This document shows positions 1-8,912 of a stretch of DNA of 64,000 bases, piece after piece. The translations under genes and the position numbers were made by a program. Numbering within the stretch: position 1 is the first letter of the stretch; every line of letters starts with the position of its first letter. The stretch covers positions 1-64,000 of the forward strand of contig NZGD01000193.1 of the NCBI GenBank assembly GCA_002690925.1, read 5' to 3'. The notes beneath the pieces are model-generated. The model searched no databases, had not been told where the DNA came from, and saw nothing but the letters and a program-made list of their open reading frames with translations. Source of the stretch: Rhodopirellula sp. Lineage in GTDB: Bacteria; Planctomycetota; Planctomycetia; Pirellulales; Pirellulaceae.

Positions 1-635
1 GGAAACTTAGTCGCAAGGGGAAATTGGACCAAGATTTGCCCTTTCGCGAACCAAAAACCTTTGCCATATTTCCCAAATGCTTCGATGAATGGGAGTTTTA
101 CGGCTTTGCGAGGGATTTCCAGAACAATCTGGGGTCGCTCAAACGCAAGGTGTCATCCGCTCGTTTCATCGTCCATTGCACGCAGAACGGCAGGAAAAAA
201 ATTCTGTCATCTCTGTTTGCGACATTTTGCAATCGTCCCGTTCAGCAGCGTCCACACGACTGTTGGCACAACACGAGGCTCAGTTGAGGGACGGGTGCAG
301 GGTAATCGATGCACTTGACAAACGCCGAGCGGTCAACGCTCACGTAAACCGTTTCGATCGAAAGTCGCTTTGGTCGCGACCTCGACGCCAGCGGGCTGAG
401 AGAGCTGCTTTGAGAGTTCTGCACACACCGGATCGTCGGAAAGCTGGGTAACCAAGCTGACGAGCGCCTCGAACAACATCGTACGTAAGAATAGCCATCC
501 ACAACCCCCCGGCGTGAACCGCGCCCAAACAAAACTGAGCTCTCCTTCAGCCTCGATTGATTTTTCAATGTGGCACCGACTGATCGTCGTGTCAAAATCG
601 AAGCCCGAAGCGATAGCCCTGTTCAGGTGAAAGTT
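1..635. other. No supported gene upstream of fusA
   Basis: Open frames occur on both strands here, but none has a recognisable domain, a convincing ribosome-binding site, or a composition that sets it apart from chance. The frames overlap one another in conflicting registers. The last part must hold the fusA promoter and leader. A TTGACA hexamer occurs near 314, but I see no matching -10 hexamer at a proper distance, so I do not call a promoter. Confidence 0.5.
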
Positions 636-2723
636 ATGAGTCTGGATAAACTGAGAAACATTGGGATTAGCGCGCACATCGATTCAGGGAAAACAACCTT
701 GAGCGAGCGTGTCCTTTACTACACCGGACGGATTCACAAGATCGAAGAGGTTCGTGGTGACGGTGACGGTGCCACCATGGACCACATGGAGCTTGAGCGT
801 GAACGCGGAATCACGATCACCAGTGCCGCCACAAGCGTTACGTACAAGGATCATCCGATCAACTTGATCGATACACCGGGTCACGTTGACTTCACGGTCG
901 AGGTTGAACGCAGTTTGCGTGTTCTCGACGGTGCGGTACTGGTGCTGTGCAGCGTCGGTGGTGTGCAGAGCCAGTCCATCACGGTGGACCGGCAAATGAA
1001 ACGTTACCAAGTGCCTCGTCTGGCGTTCATTAACAAAATGGACCGTACCGGTGCGAACCCCTATCGAGTGGTTGAGCAGTTGCGTGACAAACTCGGTGCT
1101 GATGCGTTTTTGATGCAGATCCCGATTGGTGCAGAGGATAATTTTCAAGGTGTTGTCGACCTGATTGAAATGGTCGGTCTTACCCACGCTGGTGACGAAG
1201 GTGAAGAAGTGGTCGAAGGGCCAATTCCAGCCGAGCTTCAAGAAGAAGCCGAAGAAAAGCGTGTGAAAATGCTTGAAGCGCTGTCAATGTACAGCGATGA
1301 GATGATGGAAATGTTGCTTAGTGAAGAAGAGATTCCCAAGGACTTGATCTACACTGTCACTCGCGATGCCGTGCTTGGTGGTGCGACCCCCGTTTACATG
1401 GGGACCGCATTCAAGAACAGAGGCGTTCAGCCAATGCTTGATGCAGTCATCCGGTACCTGCCAAGCCCTCTTGATCGCGACATTTTCGGTCGGAATCCGA
1501 AGAACGAAGAAGAGAAAATCGAGCTCAAGCCTGATCCAGATGCCAGCTTCGTTGGCATGGCGTTCAAAATTGTTGACGATCCGTTCGGGCAATTGACGTT
1601 CATGAGAATTTATCAGGGAACCATCGAAAAAGGTGGTACCTACGTTAACCAGCGTACCGGGCGTAAAGAACGTTTCAGTCGTATCGTTCGAATGCACAGT
1701 GACAAGCGGGAAGAAGTTGAATCCGCTTCTGCTGGTGACATCATCGCTGTCATGGGAATCGACTCAGCCAGTGGTGATACCTACGGTGTCGAACGCGATG
1801 CATGCACGTTGGAAACGATGTTTGTGCCTGATCCGGTTATCAAAATTGCGGTTTCCCCAAAGAGTCGCAGCGACGGAGACAAAATGGGCAAAGCCCTGCA
1901 GCGTTTCCGCAAAGAGGATCCGACGTTCCGAGTTTTCACTGATGAGGAAACCAATGAGATCCTGATCAGCGGAATGGGTGAGCTTCATCTTGAGGTCTAC
2001 ATCGAGCGAATCCGTCGTGAGTACGGTGTGGAAATCGAAGTGGGGGCTCCCAAGGTTAGCTACCGCGAAAGTCCGACCAAAGAGATCAGCTACGACTACA
2101 AGCACAAGAAACAGTCGGGTGGTTCGGGTCAGTTTGCTCATATCAAAGGAACGCTCTCACCGATTGAGTCGGACAGCGAAGACAGCTTCGAGTTCGAGGA
2201 GAAAATCGTTGGTGGACGTATCCCGAAGCAGTACATTCCAGCCGTCGAGAAAGGATTCCGCGACAGTCTTGGAAAAGGCCCCATCGCAGAATACCCCGTG
2301 GTGGGGACTCGTATCACTCTGGACGATGGAAGTTTCCACGAGGTTGACTCCTCGGAGAAGGCTTTCTACACCGCGGCTCAAGGTTGTTTCCGAGAGTACT
2401 TCAAGAAAGCTGGCCCGAAATTGCTCGAGCCAATCATGAATATCGAAATCGAATGCCCGGAGGATTTCCAGGGTACGGTGGTCGGTGACGTGATCCGCCG
2501 TCGTGGAATCATGACCAGTAACGATATCATCGAACAGGTCAGTGTGATCAAAGCTGAAGTGCCTCTCGCTGAAACATTCGGTTATGCGACTGACCTTCGC
2601 AGTTTGACTCAGGGGCAGGGAACCTTCACGATGGAACTTGCTCTCTACCGACAGGTGCCGTCGAATATTCAGGAAGAAATCATCGAAGAAAAGAAGAAGC
2701 AGCAACTGGTGGGTGCCAAGTAG
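636..2723 (+). CDS. fusA: Elongation factor G, mitochondrial/spdEFG1-like
   Basis: This is the translocation GTPase of protein synthesis, 695 residues from the ATG at 636. An in-frame GTG at 570 would add 22 residues with no counterpart in the family, and GGTGA lies just before 636. The P-loop AHIDSGKT is at about residues 13-20, followed by DTPGH (G3) and NKMD (G4). Domain II, domain III with GMGELHLEV, and the domain IV/V C-terminus are all present. The P-loop reads HIDSGKTT rather than the HIDAGKTT usual in EF-G, and the following YYTGRI and [17 protein letters not shown] stretches resemble mitochondrial EF-G1 and its bacterial relatives (spdEFG1 of spirochaetes, planctomycetes and some deltaproteobacteria). 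It stands alone, without the rpsL/rpsG/tuf neighbours of a str operon, and is followed by a strong terminator. Confidence 0.97.
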   Translation: MSLDKLRNIGISAHIDSGKTTLSERVLYYTGRIHKIEEVRGDGDGATMDHMELERERGITITSAATSVTYKDHPINLIDTPGHVDFTVEVERSLRVLDGAVLVLCSVGGVQSQSITVDRQMKRYQVPRLAFINKMDRTGANPYRVVEQLRDKLGADAFLMQIPIGAEDNFQGVVDLIEMVGLTHAGDEGEEVVEGPIPAELQEEAEEKRVKMLEALSMYSDEMMEMLLSEEEIPKDLIYTVTRDAVLGGATPVYMGTAFKNRGVQPMLDAVIRYLPSPLDRDIFGRNPKNEEEKIELKPDPDASFVGMAFKIVDDPFGQLTFMRIYQGTIEKGGTYVNQRTGRKERFSRIVRMHSDKREEVESASAGDIIAVMGIDSASGDTYGVERDACTLETMFVPDPVIKIAVSPKSRSDGDKMGKALQRFRKEDPTFRVFTDEETNEILISGMGELHLEVYIERIRREYGVEIEVGAPKVSYRESPTKEISYDYKHKKQSGGSGQFAHIKGTLSPIESDSEDSFEFEEKIVGGRIPKQYIPAVEKGFRDSLGKGPIAEYPVVGTRITLDDGSFHEVDSSEKAFYTAAQGCFREYFKKAGPKLLEPIMNIEIECPEDFQGTVVGDVIRRRGIMTSNDIIEQVSVIKAEVPLAETFGYATDLRSLTQGQGTFTMELALYRQVPSNIQEEIIEEKKKQQLVGAK

Positions 2724-2762
2724 CCCCAAGATTGATTCTTCATCCAGAATTCGCAAGAACAG

Positions 2763-2798
2763 AACGGCAGCGTGGAAACACGCTGCCGTTTTTCTTTT
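2763..2798 (+). terminator. Intrinsic terminator of fusA
   Basis: A perfect 12-bp stem (AACGGCAGCGTG at 2763-2774 pairing with 2779-2790) with a GAAA tetraloop is followed by a T-rich run to 2798. It lies 40 bp after the fusA stop codon and fits a Rho-independent terminator well. Confidence 0.92.
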
Positions 2799-3078
2799 GC
2801 TCCTAAGTCTTGCTCGCTCCCATCACTTCCCTTGCCTGTAGCTTCGCGATATCACTTTTCATGAACTCACGGTTTGTCGGCCTCGTTGGACATCGGTTGA
2901 ATCACACGCTTGCCAGTTGATTGCCACGCAAGTCACGATTCATCACAATGGACATGATCGTCAGTGTTGGTGACGGCGTTGTTTTGAGGCCCGTGCACCG
3001 TCAAGAACGTGATGTTGTGATTTGGCGTGGCGGAATGTTTTCCATTTGACTTGACCCCTGTTCCGAAAGTTTTGCCTG
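2799..3078. other. Intergenic leader of the first sulfatase, no gene seen
   Basis: About 280 bp between the fusA terminator and the sulfatase start. I see no supported ORF. It probably contains the sulfatase promoter, but I could not identify hexamers with confidence. Confidence 0.5.
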
Positions 3079-4485
3079 ATGTTTCGTGTGCCTGCTCTTC
3101 CGTTGTTGGTGGCCGTCTGTTTTGCAAACATCCTTTCCCTTTCGACGCGTGCGGACGAACGGCCAAACTTCATCATCTTTGTTGCGGACGACATGGCTTG
3201 GGATGACTGTGGAGCTTATGGCAACTCTGTCATTCGTACACCGAATATGGATCGTCTTGCTGCCGAGGGAATGCGGTTTGATCGGGCTTATTTGACCTGT
3301 TCCTCCTGTAGTCCCAGTCGTTGTTCGATGCTGACTGGAAGATATCCACACGCGACAGGTGCTGGAGAGTTGCATTTACCTTTGCCGAAACAGCAAGCGA
3401 TGTTCTCTAAGCCACTCATGGACGCCGGTTACTGGACGGCAGTGGTGGGCAAGTGGCACCTTGGTCAGGCGGTCACGGACCAAGTTGATTATCGCAGGGG
3501 ATCCAATCCTGCGGCGATGGGAAATGCATGGGTCAAGGCATTGAAGGATCGACCTGCAGGACAGCCGTTTTTTCTATGGGCGGCTCACAGTGATCCGCAC
3601 CGTGGATACAGGCCGGGTGCAGTGAATCCACCCCACGACCCCGCCAAAGTCATTGTGCCGCCTTTCTTTCCAGACGCTTCACGCGTCCGCGAAGATCTTG
3701 CGTTGTATTACGACGAGGTCAGTCGGTTTGATGAACACATTGGAATGGTGTTGCAGGAACTCAAACAGCAGGGACTCGAACAGAACACCTTCGTTCTTGT
3801 GATCAGCGATAATGGGCGACCTTTCCCGCACTGCAAGACTCGAATTCATGTGCCCGGAGTCCGCACTCCATTTATCGTGCGTTGGCCGCAGCGGGTCGCA
3901 GAGGGGCAGGTCGCCGGAAATGTTGTCAGTACTGTGGATATTGCACCGACAATTCTAGAATTGGCAGGACTCACTCCGCTGTCGAGCTTTCAAGGCAAAA
4001 GTTTTGTCCGGATGTTATCGGATCCGAACGTGCAGACTCGAAAGTATGCGTTTGCAGAACACAATTGGCACGATTACCGTGCTTATGAGCGTGCGGTTCA
4101 CAGTCGAAACTTTTGTTACGTCCGTAATTGGCTGCCCGGTGTGGCCGGCACGCCGCCTGCTGATGCCGTGAATAGTCCGACTTACAAAGTGATGCTGGAG
4201 ATGCATGCCGTCGGTACGCTGACGCCTTCGCAGCAGGGTTGTATTGAGACGCCGCGGGCAGAAGAGTTTCTCTTCGACGTGGCAAAAGATCCGAACTGCC
4301 TCGTGAACTTGGCAACGCTTCCCGACTTCGCCGCTCAAATGCAGTTGATGCGTGCTCAATTGAAGCAGTGGCAGAAAGAAACGGAGGACCAATTCCCGGG
4401 AGAAGACGCTTTGACACCGGATGGCTTTGATCGAAGTAACGGTAAGCGTCTGATCAACGCCTCACATCCCAGCTTTGTGAAGTAG
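3079..4485 (+). CDS. Sulfatase, N-sulfoglucosamine sulfohydrolase-like
   Basis: A secreted sulfatase of 468 residues, likely releasing sulfate from a sulfated polysaccharide. Residues 1-25 form a signal peptide ending near TRADE. The first metal-binding motif, FVADDMAWDD, is at about residues 33-42. The formylglycine site reads C-S-P-S-R inside SSCSPSRCSMLTGRYPHATG (about residues 75-94), the cysteine type that needs the aerobic formylglycine-generating enzyme. GKWHLGQ and a second metal/substrate segment VISDNGRPFPHCK follow. The CSPSR context and length match the heparan N-sulfatase branch (S1_8 in SulfAtlas terms). The real substrate cannot be read from sequence. The gene appears monocistronic, with no sulfatase-maturation gene next to it. 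Confidence 0.9.
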   Translation: MFRVPALPLLVAVCFANILSLSTRADERPNFIIFVADDMAWDDCGAYGNSVIRTPNMDRLAAEGMRFDRAYLTCSSCSPSRCSMLTGRYPHATGAGELHLPLPKQQAMFSKPLMDAGYWTAVVGKWHLGQAVTDQVDYRRGSNPAAMGNAWVKALKDRPAGQPFFLWAAHSDPHRGYRPGAVNPPHDPAKVIVPPFFPDASRVREDLALYYDEVSRFDEHIGMVLQELKQQGLEQNTFVLVISDNGRPFPHCKTRIHVPGVRTPFIVRWPQRVAEGQVAGNVVSTVDIAPTILELAGLTPLSSFQGKSFVRMLSDPNVQTRKYAFAEHNWHDYRAYERAVHSRNFCYVRNWLPGVAGTPPADAVNSPTYKVMLEMHAVGTLTPSQQGCIETPRAEEFLFDVAKDPNCLVNLATLPDFAAQMQLMRAQLKQWQKETEDQFPGEDALTPDGFDRSNGKRLINASHPSFVK

Positions 4486-4519
4486 CCCTCTGTTAAATCC
4501 GGCATCGTCTCAGATGCCA

Positions 4520-4564
4520 GATCTCTGTGATCTCTGTGATCTCTGTGATTTGTGTGATCTCTGC
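4520..4564. repeat. 9-bp tandem repeat after the sulfatase gene
   Basis: Three exact copies of GATCTCTGT (4520-4546) are followed by two imperfect ones, ending in GTGAT. A small inverted repeat (GGCATC...GATGCC, 4501-4518) lies just before it. The repeat sits between convergent genes and has no coding role that I can see. Confidence 0.8.
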
Positions 4565-4629
4565 GTGATAGTACTGGCTGTTGGTCACATCACTCTGGTT
4601 TGAGTGGGCGTCACTAGTCACACCATTGG

Positions 4630-4989
4630 TCAGGAATCAAAGATGGCCTGCATCTGATTGCTGAATTGTCCATTGGATAGCACCGTTTCGATGCCTGCCG
4701 TCTTGGCTGCATGCAGTTTATTCACATCAACGTGAGGCCCGTAGGCAATCAGTTTTGCATCGGGGCACTTCTCACGACAAAGCTCAACGAGTTTGTTTGT
4801 GAGTCCGCTGCGCGTTGACAAATCGAGGACAACGTAGGCAATGCTATCGGTGTCTTCGGTTGGTAGTTGTCCACCCATGCGAAACTGGCGGCCGGCTGCT
4901 GTGGCGGCCACTTTCACTCGCGAGCAAAACAGCAGATCGCCCGACAGCATCATGACGCTGCCGGGCGTTGATTCGCAATCGTTGCTCAT
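4630..4989 (-). CDS. Degenerate receiver-like protein
   Basis: A protein of 119 residues with an alternating beta/alpha pattern like a CheY receiver: SIAYVVLDLS would carry a phospho-acceptor-like Asp, followed by AKLIAYGPHVD and the C-terminal GIETVLSNGQF. The paired N-terminal acidic residues of a true receiver are not present (VMMLSGDLLFC instead), and the conserved Lys is missing, so it is at best a pseudo-receiver. The start at 4989 is chosen because its ATG overlaps the TGA of the upstream isomerase gene as ATGA (4986-4989), which implies translational coupling. The longer frame to 5073 would run inside that gene. Function unknown. Confidence 0.7.
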   Translation of the reverse strand: MSNDCESTPGSVMMLSGDLLFCSRVKVAATAAGRQFRMGGQLPTEDTDSIAYVVLDLSTRSGLTNKLVELCREKCPDAKLIAYGPHVDVNKLHAAKTAGIETVLSNGQFSNQMQAIFDS

Positions 4990-5834
4990 GCCTGCCTTTT
5001 TTCTATTTCGCTTTTCATGAAATGAAGACCTTCCGTGGCCAAGGTGATTTCGTCTTTGTACATTCGCCGCCAAATTTTAGTTGCAGCTGCAATTTCTGGA
5101 AGTGCTAAGCCGAATGCTTCAATGACGAGCCAGCCGTCATAGCCACTCTTCACGATCGCGTCGAAGTTTTCGTCCCAACGTACCGCACCTTCGCCAGGTG
5201 TGCTGCGATCATTTTCACTGATGTGAATATGGAACAGCTTGTCTCCACCGGCGTTGACCGCATCGGTGACGGACTTCTCTTCGATGTTGGAATGGAACGT
5301 GTCGTACATCATCCCGCATGCTGGGTGGTCAACTTCCTGAACGAAGCGAGCAGAGTCACCATGTGTGTTGAGGAAGTAGCATTCGAAACGATTCAAAGCT
5401 TCGACACCGAGCTTCACGCCCACCTGTCCCGCATGTTCGGCAACTTGCCGCATGCTATCGACGCCCCATTTCCATTCATCTTCGGTGGGACCTGCACCGC
5501 TGAAGTAACCCAATGCTGAGTGGTAAGGGCCAACCAGCGTTTCCACCCCTGCGGCTGCACAGCAGTCAAGGGTCTGTTTCGTAAGTTCAACGCCTTTTGC
5601 TCGAACGCTGGCATCTGGTGAGATGGGATTGTCTTCTTCTCCGCGAATCGTCACGGCTGTGCGAGACAAACCCATGGAATCAAGGCTCTCGCCCAATGAC
5701 TTGTAGTCCAATTCCAAATTGAACATTGGTAACTCGACTCCGTCGTAACCAGCCGTTTTCAGTTGCTCGCAAGTTGGCAACATCTCGCTGGTAACTTCGC
5801 CGGACCAAAGCAGCAGGTTCATTCCGTATTTCAT
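4986..5834 (-). CDS. Sugar phosphate isomerase/epimerase (TIM barrel)
   Basis: A protein of 282 residues of the xylose-isomerase-like TIM-barrel family, closest in layout to D-psicose/D-tagatose 3-epimerases and hydroxypyruvate-isomerase relatives. Metal and catalytic residues expected for the epimerases are visible: Glu in GVEALNRFE, Asp in MMYDTFHSN, His in FHIHISEND and Glu in LVIEAFG. It starts with MKYGMNLLLWSGE and has no signal peptide, so it is cytoplasmic. The substrate is unknown. It shares an ATGA overlap with the downstream receiver-like gene, so the two form a short operon. A 16-bp tandem repeat fills the space between this start codon and the gene upstream. Confidence 0.88.
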   Translation of the reverse strand: MKYGMNLLLWSGEVTSEMLPTCEQLKTAGYDGVELPMFNLELDYKSLGESLDSMGLSRTAVTIRGEEDNPISPDASVRAKGVELTKQTLDCCAAAGVETLVGPYHSALGYFSGAGPTEDEWKWGVDSMRQVAEHAGQVGVKLGVEALNRFECYFLNTHGDSARFVQEVDHPACGMMYDTFHSNIEEKSVTDAVNAGGDKLFHIHISENDRSTPGEGAVRWDENFDAIVKSGYDGWLVIEAFGLALPEIAAATKIWRRMYKDEITLATEGLHFMKSEIEKRQA

Positions 5835-5848
5835 CGCAGGCAGAATCT

Positions 5849-5918
5849 CTTTTTAAAGACAGGGTTTTTTAAAGACAGGGTTTTTTAAAGACAGGGTTTT
5901 TTAAAGACAGGGTTTTTA
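5849..5918. repeat. Four-copy 16-bp tandem repeat
   Basis: Four copies of T(5-6)AAAGACAGGG run from about 5850 to 5918. The last T-run abuts the stop codon (5916-5918) of the upstream minus-strand gene, and the array ends about 15 bp before the isomerase start. Read on the minus strand the unit is CCCTGTCTTTAAAAAA. The array makes up most of the 81-bp spacer, so its copy number would set the spacing between the two genes. Confidence 0.95.
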
Positions 5919-6614
5919 TATGGCAGGAATAGGTGGGAAGTGATTCGTATCTCCAGGCGGTGTCAGCAACTGGCGACGCCGTGATTCTACCAAGTCCTGA
6001 GCCTCAGGTAGCCACCCGGCGACGGTGTTTGGAAGATCCGGTAAGCCGACCCGATTCATGACCTGGTTGAGACGCATCAGCATTTTTTCGTGATCCAGAT
6101 AGTCGTAAAGAAACTGGATTTCGGCAAATCGGTCGATGACGGCAGCCAGTTTTGTTGTCGGTTTGCCAGTAATCACGTTGACGCAGCGTTCGATGGTTGA
6201 CGGAGGAGCTTGCCGTATTGCGGCGTAGTAATCCTCGGCATAAGCGCGGTCGTCTCGAATCCAAAGTCCATCCAACAACATTTCAATCAGAATATGTCCC
6301 ACAAAGGAGGGGCGAAAACCAGCGTCGCCGGGCAATTGATCGCGAAGCTGGATTGCCAATTCCATGTTGGTTTCGACGAATGCGCGTGTCCCATGGAACC
6401 AGCGATCGTCCGAAATGTGCAGCAGGATACCCTTGGCAACGTCGCTCAGGTCTGAGTCGGCGCTGTGGACATGCTGCTCAGCCAATTTTCCACGTGCCCT
6501 GATTTTACGATCGACTACCGTCAGCCAGTCTGGGATGCCTGTTGATACGGCCAGCAGTGGACTGTCGAAGCTCGAGCTTGTCAGGTACGGAATCGCATGG
6601 GACAGAAAATTCAT
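5916..6614 (-). CDS. AcpH-like (DUF479-type) hypothetical protein
   Basis: A cytoplasmic protein of 232 residues. It opens with MNFLSHA, like the MNFLAHL of acyl-carrier-protein phosphodiesterase AcpH. It has GILLHISDDRWFHGTRAF (about residues 62-79), where AcpH has its conserved His/Asp-containing helix, and FVGHILIEMLLDG where AcpH has another His-bearing helix. That supports a distant DUF479/AcpH relationship (removal of the 4'-phosphopantetheine arm from acyl carrier protein), but overall identity looks low and the activity is not established. It is in tandem with the isomerase gene, separated only by the repeat array. The start is the ATG at 6614. Confidence 0.6.
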   Translation of the reverse strand: MNFLSHAIPYLTSSSFDSPLLAVSTGIPDWLTVVDRKIRARGKLAEQHVHSADSDLSDVAKGILLHISDDRWFHGTRAFVETNMELAIQLRDQLPGDAGFRPSFVGHILIEMLLDGLWIRDDRAYAEDYYAAIRQAPPSTIERCVNVITGKPTTKLAAVIDRFAEIQFLYDYLDHEKMLMRLNQVMNRVGLPDLPNTVAGWLPEAQDLVESRRRQLLTPPGDTNHFPPIPAI

Positions 6615-6926
6615 GTCGTCAGCCTATCGAGCAGGCTTTCCAACGGCTAGCGGTAAAGCCGACGAACGGAAAGCCACTGTTATGATGCGGATGATTGGTC
6701 TGCAAATTGCCGCTGCCTGCTGAGCAAGGTGTGCTGAAGGCAGAAATAACAGAGAGTCAAGTTATGCCGTTTATTCAACCATAAGTTCAGCTGAATGCTC
6801 GCCGAGTCCGTTGTCGCCACGCCTTCGTTGGCAGACGGCGGGCATGCATTGGATTACACTGTCAAACAGTGCCGAATCGGCGCAGTTGTGTACCCTCTGC
6901 CTTTTATCTCTCAACGACCTTTTCTG

Positions 6927-7715
6927 ATGCCAATTCAAATCAAGTGCAAGTGCGGTAAGACGCTCGGTATTCCCGATGGAATGCAAGGGAAATCGGTCAA
7001 ATGCCCAGGATGTCAACAAGTGCTCAGAGTTCCAGCCGGTGGAGCGTCTAAGCCCGTAGCAACCCCGAAGCCTGCTGCAGCACCCGCGGATGATTCCATG
7101 GCGGGTCTCTTTGACGAGGAAGGGTTCAGTGCTGCCGTCGAAGCTGTCTGTCCGTCTTGCCGGGCAGAAATGCCAGGAAACGCTGTGCTGTGCACCAAAT
7201 GTGGCTATCACAAAGAAGCCGGAGCAACGTTGGAGGCACACAAGACAGCTGGCGTGGACATCGACCATGGGACCCTGGCTCTCGATAAAGCTGCGGTCGA
7301 TATGGAACGAGCTGCTGACCTGCAAAAGAAAATGCTGCGCGGAGCGGGTTTGCCCTGGTGGGGGCTCGCGTTGGCGCTGTTCATGCTTGGCAGCGGATTG
7401 CTGATTGCTGTGCTAGCTGTCAATGCCTCACGCCGAGTGGATGAGGAGATCAGCTTCAATCCGATGCACCTCTTTCTGGTGCTTTCCGGAGCAGCCTTCT
7501 TTGCTATCTCGGCAGGTGCGTATTTCATGATCATCCTGCACGCTTTCAAAGATTCCTTGCAAAATGGTCTGATCTCTTTGTTCGTCCCCGTGTTTGGCGT
7601 CGTGTATTATGCCATCACGCACTGGAGTGAGACTTGGCGTTTCTTTATCACCTCGACGGTACTGGCTGGCATTGGTACCGGATTAATAATAGCCGCGATG
7701 GCGCAACTGAATTAG
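6927..7715 (+). CDS. Zinc-ribbon membrane protein
   Basis: A protein of 262 residues from the ATG at 6927. The longer frame from 6795 adds a non-conserved leader. There are two Cys4 zinc ribbons. The first is CKCGK...CPGC (about residues 6-28), a form very common at the start of planctomycete proteins. The second is CPSC...CTKCGYH (about residues 77-95). They are joined by an Ala/Pro-rich linker. The C-terminal half has four hydrophobic segments, starting at WWGLALALFML, LFLVLSGAAFF, LISLFVPVFG and FFITSTVLAG. The ribbons should face the cytoplasm. Function unknown. The gene appears to stand alone. Confidence 0.75.
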   Translation: MPIQIKCKCGKTLGIPDGMQGKSVKCPGCQQVLRVPAGGASKPVATPKPAAAPADDSMAGLFDEEGFSAAVEAVCPSCRAEMPGNAVLCTKCGYHKEAGATLEAHKTAGVDIDHGTLALDKAAVDMERAADLQKKMLRGAGLPWWGLALALFMLGSGLLIAVLAVNASRRVDEEISFNPMHLFLVLSGAAFFAISAGAYFMIILHAFKDSLQNGLISLFVPVFGVVYYAITHWSETWRFFITSTVLAGIGTGLIIAAMAQLN

Positions 7716-7880
7716 AGGTCACCCGAGAAGTGCGTTGCGATTGCTCTGGAAATATGAGACAAGCAACCGGAAGCCGGCTGCGCTCGTATCATTGGTGACA
7801 TGGAACATACGACCTTTCACACAAGCGTCTGATTTTCCTGGACAGGGCCCCTGTTCACGCAGTGGGGGCAATTTCGCTTG

Positions 7881-8765
7881 CTAGCGTCGTGATGCCGGAG
7901 TCTGTGCACTGACGGGCATCACGTTGGTTCGTGAGGGTTTCCGCTGCATGTCAACTGACAAAGATGGCGTTTTGCCGCTGGTTGCGATCTGAGTTTCGGA
8001 TTGCTGGAATCCAGGAATGTTGATCGCGGGTTTGGTTGGCAGGTTCTGTGAGTCGCGTGGATTCACGCGGCGGCGTATCGTCGTCGTCGTCAGTCCGGTC
8101 TTGCGTGTTCCGCCCGTGTTTGAAGCCTGCATGTAACGCTGGTATTGAGGTGACAGACGTGCGAGGCTGTCTTCTTCCGTCTCCGCCGGCTTGGTCCCCG
8201 GTAACATCATCGTTGCCGGGATGCCCTGAATTGGCTTGCCAGACGTTGACTTGAATGAAGTTACTAACGAAATCCGCTTTTCCTCCCCACCGATCGCATC
8301 CCATGGAATCCAGATGCTGTAGGAAGCACCAAGATCGCCTTGGCTGAAGTGTCGGGTGAACTGCTCGGGTGTAAACTCGAACCTCTTTGCACCGGACAAT
8401 TCGTTATCCGTAGAATCGTCGAAACCATGCACAACCAACGTGCCTTCAACGGGCACAGCCTTAGACGTATCATCATAGAAGAAGACCCGACCTCCGAAAC
8501 CTCGTGTGGGTGTTCGGCCGGTCTGAATGATGGTGTCTGGAGTCCAGGTGACAGCCAGTTTGACTGGATTCGGATAGGGCTCGGGCGTTCTGTCTTTCTT
8601 TCCAACGAATGGAATGCTGTCGAGAAACGAACCTTTCTGCGAAGCTGGACTTTTTGAGAACAGATTGTTGCTCGGTCCTGAGACGCAGCCCAAACCTGCG
8701 GACGCGATGGTTGAGGCGGCAACGGCACTGAAAAAGCGTCGGCTAACTTGCATGTCGTGATCCAT
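7881..8765 (-). CDS. Tat-type lipoprotein of unknown function
   Basis: A protein of 294 residues. The N-terminus contains the twin-arginine motif SRRFF (about residues 8-12), a hydrophobic stretch and a Cys in AGLGC, so export by Tat followed by lipidation or processing is likely, although the lipobox is not canonical. The body includes PNPVKLAVTWTPD and FGGRVFFYDD and looks like a beta-rich domain. The C-terminal third is Ser/Thr/Pro/Gln-rich and probably disordered. Starts at 8765 and 8753 are both possible; the second puts the arginines nearer the N-terminus. It lies downstream of, and on the same strand as, the secretin gene, with 147 bp between. The two may be functionally linked, but I do not recognise the family. 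Confidence 0.65.
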   Translation of the reverse strand: MDHDMQVSRRFFSAVAASTIASAGLGCVSGPSNNLFSKSPASQKGSFLDSIPFVGKKDRTPEPYPNPVKLAVTWTPDTIIQTGRTPTRGFGGRVFFYDDTSKAVPVEGTLVVHGFDDSTDNELSGAKRFEFTPEQFTRHFSQGDLGASYSIWIPWDAIGGEEKRISLVTSFKSTSGKPIQGIPATMMLPGTKPAETEEDSLARLSPQYQRYMQASNTGGTRKTGLTTTTIRRRVNPRDSQNLPTKPAINIPGFQQSETQIATSGKTPSLSVDMQRKPSRTNVMPVSAQTPASRR

Positions 8766-8912
8766 CTAAAAAGAGGATTGAGTTGGAAGGTAGTTTTGGA
8801 GGTCACATGTTGTGGTTGCCACTGGCATGCGATGCTATTTGCAATCCCTGCTTATGAGTGATCTGGGGTCAAGCGAACCCAGACCACACCTGATGAGCCA
8901 TTGTTAGGCCGC

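Noticed and set aside
570-635. GTG start for fusA at 570
   Set aside because: The added 22 residues do not belong to EF-G, and the ATG at 636 starts at the conserved N-terminus.
242-677. Two overlapping minus-strand frames (242-595 and 333-677) upstream of fusA
   Set aside because: No domain, no ribosome-binding site, and they conflict with each other. The stretch around 333-480 looks slightly protein-like but is not enough to call.
4520-5918. CRISPR array at the tandem repeats
   Set aside because: Units of 9 and 16 bp are directly adjacent with no spacers, and no cas genes are present.
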